A stretch of 9,183 bases of DNA, taken from NCBI GenBank assembly GCA_937863915.1, contig CALMID010000389.1, positions 1 to 9,183 of the forward strand, given 5' to 3'. Origin of the DNA: an uncultured Pseudomonas sp. GTDB taxonomy: Bacteria; Pseudomonadota; Gammaproteobacteria; Pseudomonadales; Pseudomonadaceae. The position numbers and the translations under genes were made by a program. Shown here piece after piece: positions 6,724-9,183 of this stretch. Below the pieces are notes generated by a model that was not told the DNA's origin, did not search any database, and saw nothing but the letters and a program-made list of their open reading frames with translations. Position 1 is the first letter of the stretch; each line of letters starts with the position of its first letter.

Positions 6724-7617
6724 ATGAGCCACAGACAATGCCACCGACGCAACACCCGCCTGAGCGTTCTGCTTGCCCTTGCACTGATATTGCCCAGCGC
6801 CCACAGCCTGGCAGCCGGATTACGCTTTAGTCTGGTCAAGACCGCCGAGACCGAAACCCTCGATGCCTTCACCGTGGAGGGTGGCCAGTGGACCGAAAAG
6901 GCCATTGCCAACCATGTCGCCGTGCTGGTCGAGCACCATGCCGCCACCCTGCTGATCGATACCAGCCTGGGCCGTCAGGTGGACGGACAGTTCAACAGTG
7001 AAATGCCCTGGTGGGACAAACCCCTTCTGCAATACGGCAAGGTCGACCCGGTGCGCAACCAGCTCGAACGCGCCGACCTGAGTCTGGATCGCATTCTGCT
7101 CACCCACAGCCACTGGGATCATGCCTCGGGCCTGCCCGACTTTGCCGAAGTGCCGGTGTGGGCGCCTTACGCCGAGATCGAATTCAGCCAGATCGCCGCG
7201 CCACCGGCGGTACTGCCCAGCCAGTTCCGCCACAAGCCACGCTGGCGCCCGGTGGTGTTCGAGCCAACCCCGTTCCTGGGGTTCGAAGAGAGCCTGGACC
7301 TGTTCGGCGATGGCGCCGTGGTACTGGTGCCCATGCCCGGCCATACCCCTGGAGGGATGGGTGTGTTCCTGACCCTGGAAGACGGCCGGCGTTTCTTCAT
7401 CACCGGCGATACCAGCTGGCGCCTGGAGGGTTTCACCGGGCCGAAGGAAAAGTTCTGGATCAGCCGCGCCATGGTCGACAACGACCCGGAACAAACCACC
7501 GCACAGCTGCGCAAGGTACATGAGCTGATGGCCGCAGAACCTGAGCTGCAGGTGATCCCGGCCCACGACGAACGGGTGCAGCGCGAGCTGGGCTACTTCC
7601 CGCACTGGATCGAATGA
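6724..7617 (+). CDS. Exported metallo-beta-lactamase-fold hydrolase
   Basis: This 297-residue protein has an N-terminal signal peptide: basic start, hydrophobic core LSVLLALALIL (13-23), and a probable cleavage after the SLAA at 28-31, so it should act in the periplasm. The metal-binding signature of the MBL fold is complete: HSHWDH (H128, H130, D132, H133), PGHTPGG (H207), FITGDTS (D229) and PAHDE (H281). This set is the binuclear zinc site of the lactonase/glyoxalase II-type families, but the substrate cannot be told from sequence; serine-type or class B antibiotic hydrolysis is not indicated. AAGGAG (6711-6716) lies seven bases before the ATG. It is divergent from tetR with a shared operator, so expression is probably inducible. 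The OprD-family porin gene begins 105 bp downstream on the same strand and may take part in uptake of a related compound. Confidence 0.9.
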   Translation: MSHRQCHRRNTRLSVLLALALILPSAHSLAAGLRFSLVKTAETETLDAFTVEGGQWTEKAIANHVAVLVEHHAATLLIDTSLGRQVDGQFNSEMPWWDKPLLQYGKVDPVRNQLERADLSLDRILLTHSHWDHASGLPDFAEVPVWAPYAEIEFSQIAAPPAVLPSQFRHKPRWRPVVFEPTPFLGFEESLDLFGDGAVVLVPMPGHTPGGMGVFLTLEDGRRFFITGDTSWRLEGFTGPKEKFWISRAMVDNDPEQTTAQLRKVHELMAAEPELQVIPAHDERVQRELGYFPHWIE

Positions 7618-7663
7618 CTCGACCAAGGTCTAAAGGCTGTAATTGTTTCGTCATGTTGTAGTC

Positions 7664-7707
7664 CGCGGGCAGTATCAACTGCGGCCCTGCCGCCTCACCT
7701 GCCCGCG
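7664..7707 (+). repeat. 9+9 bp inverted repeat in the porin leader
   Basis: CGCGGGCAG (7664-7672) and CTGCCCGCG (7699-7707) are perfect reverse complements separated by 26 bases. In RNA they would form a GC-rich stem ending one base before the GGAGA Shine-Dalgarno sequence (7709-7713) of the porin gene. There is no T-run after it, so it is not a plain intrinsic terminator. A role in translation control or mRNA stability is inference. Confidence 0.5.
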
Positions 7708-7714
7708 TGGAGAC

Positions 7715-7722
7715 AACAACAA
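7715..7722 (+). promoter_or_regulatory. Hfq/Crc catabolite activity (CA) motif at the porin start
   Basis: AACAACAA lies between the Shine-Dalgarno sequence and the ATG at 7723. It fits the AAnAAnAA pattern through which Hfq with Crc blocks translation of catabolic and uptake genes in Pseudomonas when preferred carbon sources are present. The position, touching the start codon, is as in known targets such as amiE. Binding here is predicted, not shown. Confidence 0.5.
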
Positions 7723-9042
7723 ATGATCCCAACCCCACTCGCCCGAGCCGTGGCCTTTGCCACCGCGAGTACCTGCCTGACCCTGCCGACCCTTGCCCAG
7801 GCCGAGTTCATCAAGGACAGCAAGGCCAGCCTGGAACTGCGCAATTTCTACATGAACCGCGACTTCCGCCAGGACAATGATCCGGCCCTGCCAACAGTGA
7901 CCGGCAAGGCTCCGGCAGAAAGCCGCAGCAAGTCCGAGGAGTGGGCGCAGGGTTTCCTGCTGCGCTATGAGTCTGGTTTCACCGAAGGCACCGTCGGCGT
8001 CGGCGTGGATGCCATCGGCACTCTGGGCGTCAAGCTTGACTCCGGTCGTGGTGAAAGTGGCACCGGCCTGCTGCAGGTCGACCGGGATACCGGCGAAGCC
8101 CAGGACAGCTACGGCGACCTCGGTGCCACGGCCAAGCTGCGCGTATCACAGACCGTGCTCAAGGCCGGCACCCTGATGCCCAAACTGCCAGTGGTGCTGT
8201 CCAACGATTCGCGCCTGCTGCCGCAAAGCTTCCAGGGCGGCCAGGTCAATTCGCTGGATATCGCCGGCATGACGATCGATGCCGGCCAGCTCAGCCGGGT
8301 CAACCAGCGCGACTCCTCGGATCATGAAGTCATGACCCTGACCAACGGCAGCCCCAAGGCCCGCGGCTTCACCGGCCTGCCGGGTGCCGGTCTGGGTAGT
8401 GACGAGTTCAACTTCGCCGGCGCCAGTTACAAGTGGAACGACCAGCTGACCACCAGCTACCACTACGGCAACCTCGACCAGTATTACAACCAGCACTACC
8501 TCAATGCCGTGCATGTGCTGCCGCTGGCCGACAAGCAGAGCCTGAAGACCGACCTGCGCTATGCCCGCTCCACCGACGACGGCCAGACCAACGTCGACAA
8601 CACCGCCATCGGCGCCATGTTCACCTACGCCCTGGGCTTCCACAGCCTTGGCCTGGGCTACCAGAAAATGAGCGGCGACACCGGCTTTGCCTATATCAAC
8701 GGCACCGATGCCTTCCTCACCAACTTCGTGCAGATCGGCGACTTCGCCTTCAAGGACGAGAAGTCCTGGCAGGCCCGCTACGACTACAACTTCGCCGGTT
8801 TGGGCATTCCCGGCCTGACCTTCATGACCCGCTACGTCAACGGCGACAACATCGATCAGGGTGTGGTCGGCGCCAGCGAGGGCAAGGAGTGGGAGCGTGA
8901 TACCGACATCGCCTATGTGATTCAGGATGGCCCGCTGAAAAACGTCGGCTTCAAGCTGCGCAATGCCACCGTGCGCTCCAACTTCGGCAACGATCTGGAC
9001 GAGAACCGCTTCATCGTCAGCTACATGCTGCCGCTCTGGTAA
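7723..9042 (+). CDS. OprD-family (Occ) outer membrane porin
   Basis: This 439-residue protein has a signal peptide with cleavage after AQA (A27), giving a mature start EFIKDSKASLELRNFYMNRD that is characteristic of OprD-family channels. The rest alternates polar and hydrophobic residues as in an 18-strand barrel, with family segments such as EEWAQGFLLRYESGFTEG, QSFQGGQVNSLDI and KWNDQLTTSYHYGNLDQYY. The last residue is Trp (YMLPLW); outer membrane beta-barrel proteins usually end in Phe or Trp, so this should still be read by the BAM machinery. These porins admit specific small substrates such as amino acids or carboxylates; which one cannot be told here. GGAGA (7709-7713) precedes the ATG by nine bases. 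The leader carries an inverted repeat and a CA motif, and a strong hairpin follows the gene. Confidence 0.95.
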   Translation: MIPTPLARAVAFATASTCLTLPTLAQAEFIKDSKASLELRNFYMNRDFRQDNDPALPTVTGKAPAESRSKSEEWAQGFLLRYESGFTEGTVGVGVDAIGTLGVKLDSGRGESGTGLLQVDRDTGEAQDSYGDLGATAKLRVSQTVLKAGTLMPKLPVVLSNDSRLLPQSFQGGQVNSLDIAGMTIDAGQLSRVNQRDSSDHEVMTLTNGSPKARGFTGLPGAGLGSDEFNFAGASYKWNDQLTTSYHYGNLDQYYNQHYLNAVHVLPLADKQSLKTDLRYARSTDDGQTNVDNTAIGAMFTYALGFHSLGLGYQKMSGDTGFAYINGTDAFLTNFVQIGDFAFKDEKSWQARYDYNFAGLGIPGLTFMTRYVNGDNIDQGVVGASEGKEWERDTDIAYVIQDGPLKNVGFKLRNATVRSNFGNDLDENRFIVSYMLPLW

Positions 9043-9049
9043 GCGACTT

Positions 9050-9084
9050 TTGGCCGCAGGTCTGTACGCCAGACCTGCGGCCAA
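9050..9084 (+). terminator. Strong hairpin after the porin gene, lacking a U-run
   Basis: TTGGCCGCAGGTCTG (9050-9064) and CAGACCTGCGGCCAA (9070-9084) form a perfect 15-bp stem with a 5-base loop, seven bases after the stop codon. There is no T-run behind it on either strand, so it departs from a standard intrinsic terminator. It may terminate weakly, protect the mRNA 3' end, or both. Confidence 0.6.
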
Positions 9085-9183
9085 GCCGGCAACAAGCTGA
9101 ACGAACGGTCAAATGCGACCATGGATGACTGGCACTCCACGACATGGCTAAGGTAACCTTGCCGGAGTTGCCCTGGATCAAGG
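9085..9183. other. Gene-free end of the window
   Basis: About 100 bases follow the porin hairpin. I see no gene that can be supported here. The only small structures are GGTC-N6-GACC (around 9104-9117) and the palindrome AAGGTAACCTT (9150-9160), either of which could be part of the control region of a gene to the right. Confidence 0.4.

Noticed and set aside
6820..7626. Minus-strand open frame opposite the metallo-hydrolase
   Set aside because: The plus strand has signal peptide, ribosome site and all metal ligands; the antisense frame has no recognisable motif.
8146..9084. A 312-codon open frame on the minus strand opposite the porin gene
   Set aside because: Its residues are the Val/Gly/Ala-rich shadow expected opposite a GC-rich gene, it matches no family I know, and the plus-strand porin is certain.
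9144..9183. A possible gene start (ATG GCT AAG) running off the right edge
   Set aside because: No Shine-Dalgarno sequence precedes it and only 13 codons are visible, too little to support a call.

Overview
The window reads as an ordinary chromosomal segment of a Pseudomonas-type gammaproteobacterium. The evidence is high GC with strong third-position G/C bias, an OprD-family specific porin, a DUF5610 protein (a family I know mainly from pseudomonads), and a moeA/moaB/mobA cluster next to a tRNA-Pro, an arrangement I recall from Pseudomonas genomes. I see no integrase, transposase, CRISPR array, phage gene or island boundary, and no previously undescribed defence or mobile system.

Layout. 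(1) Positions 1-2293 hold molybdenum-cofactor genes. A leftward moaB-moeA pair overlaps by 4 nt (ATGA) and moeA runs off the left edge. mobA is divergent and reads rightward. Together they cover adenylylation of molybdopterin or a related step, metal insertion, and conversion to the guanine-dinucleotide form. (2) Positions 2322-2475 hold a complete tRNA-Pro (CGG) with its own promoter and intrinsic terminator. (3) Positions 2505-3932 hold a leftward pair: a DUF5610 protein followed by a small CxxC glutaredoxin-like protein. A good match to a sigma-28 (FliA) flagellar promoter precedes the DUF5610 gene. (4) Positions 4118-6076 encode a CPA2/Kef-type cation:proton antiporter with RCK_N and RCK_C regulatory domains and a TTG start chosen by its Shine-Dalgarno sequence. 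An Anr/Fnr-like box lies upstream. (5) Positions 6055-7617 hold a divergent TetR regulator and exported metallo-beta-lactamase-fold hydrolase. They share a 20-bp near-perfect palindrome that lies within both candidate promoters, which is the layout of an autoregulated TetR switch. The tetR and antiporter genes converge and overlap by 22 nt. (6) Positions 7723-9042 encode an OprD-family porin. Its short leader has a 9+9 bp inverted repeat next to the Shine-Dalgarno sequence, then an AAnAAnAA (Hfq/Crc) motif touching the ATG. A 15-bp perfect hairpin follows the gene.

The most interesting signals are regulatory: the sigma-28-like promoter, the TetR operator, and the porin leader. All functional statements come from motif reading by eye; no searches were run.
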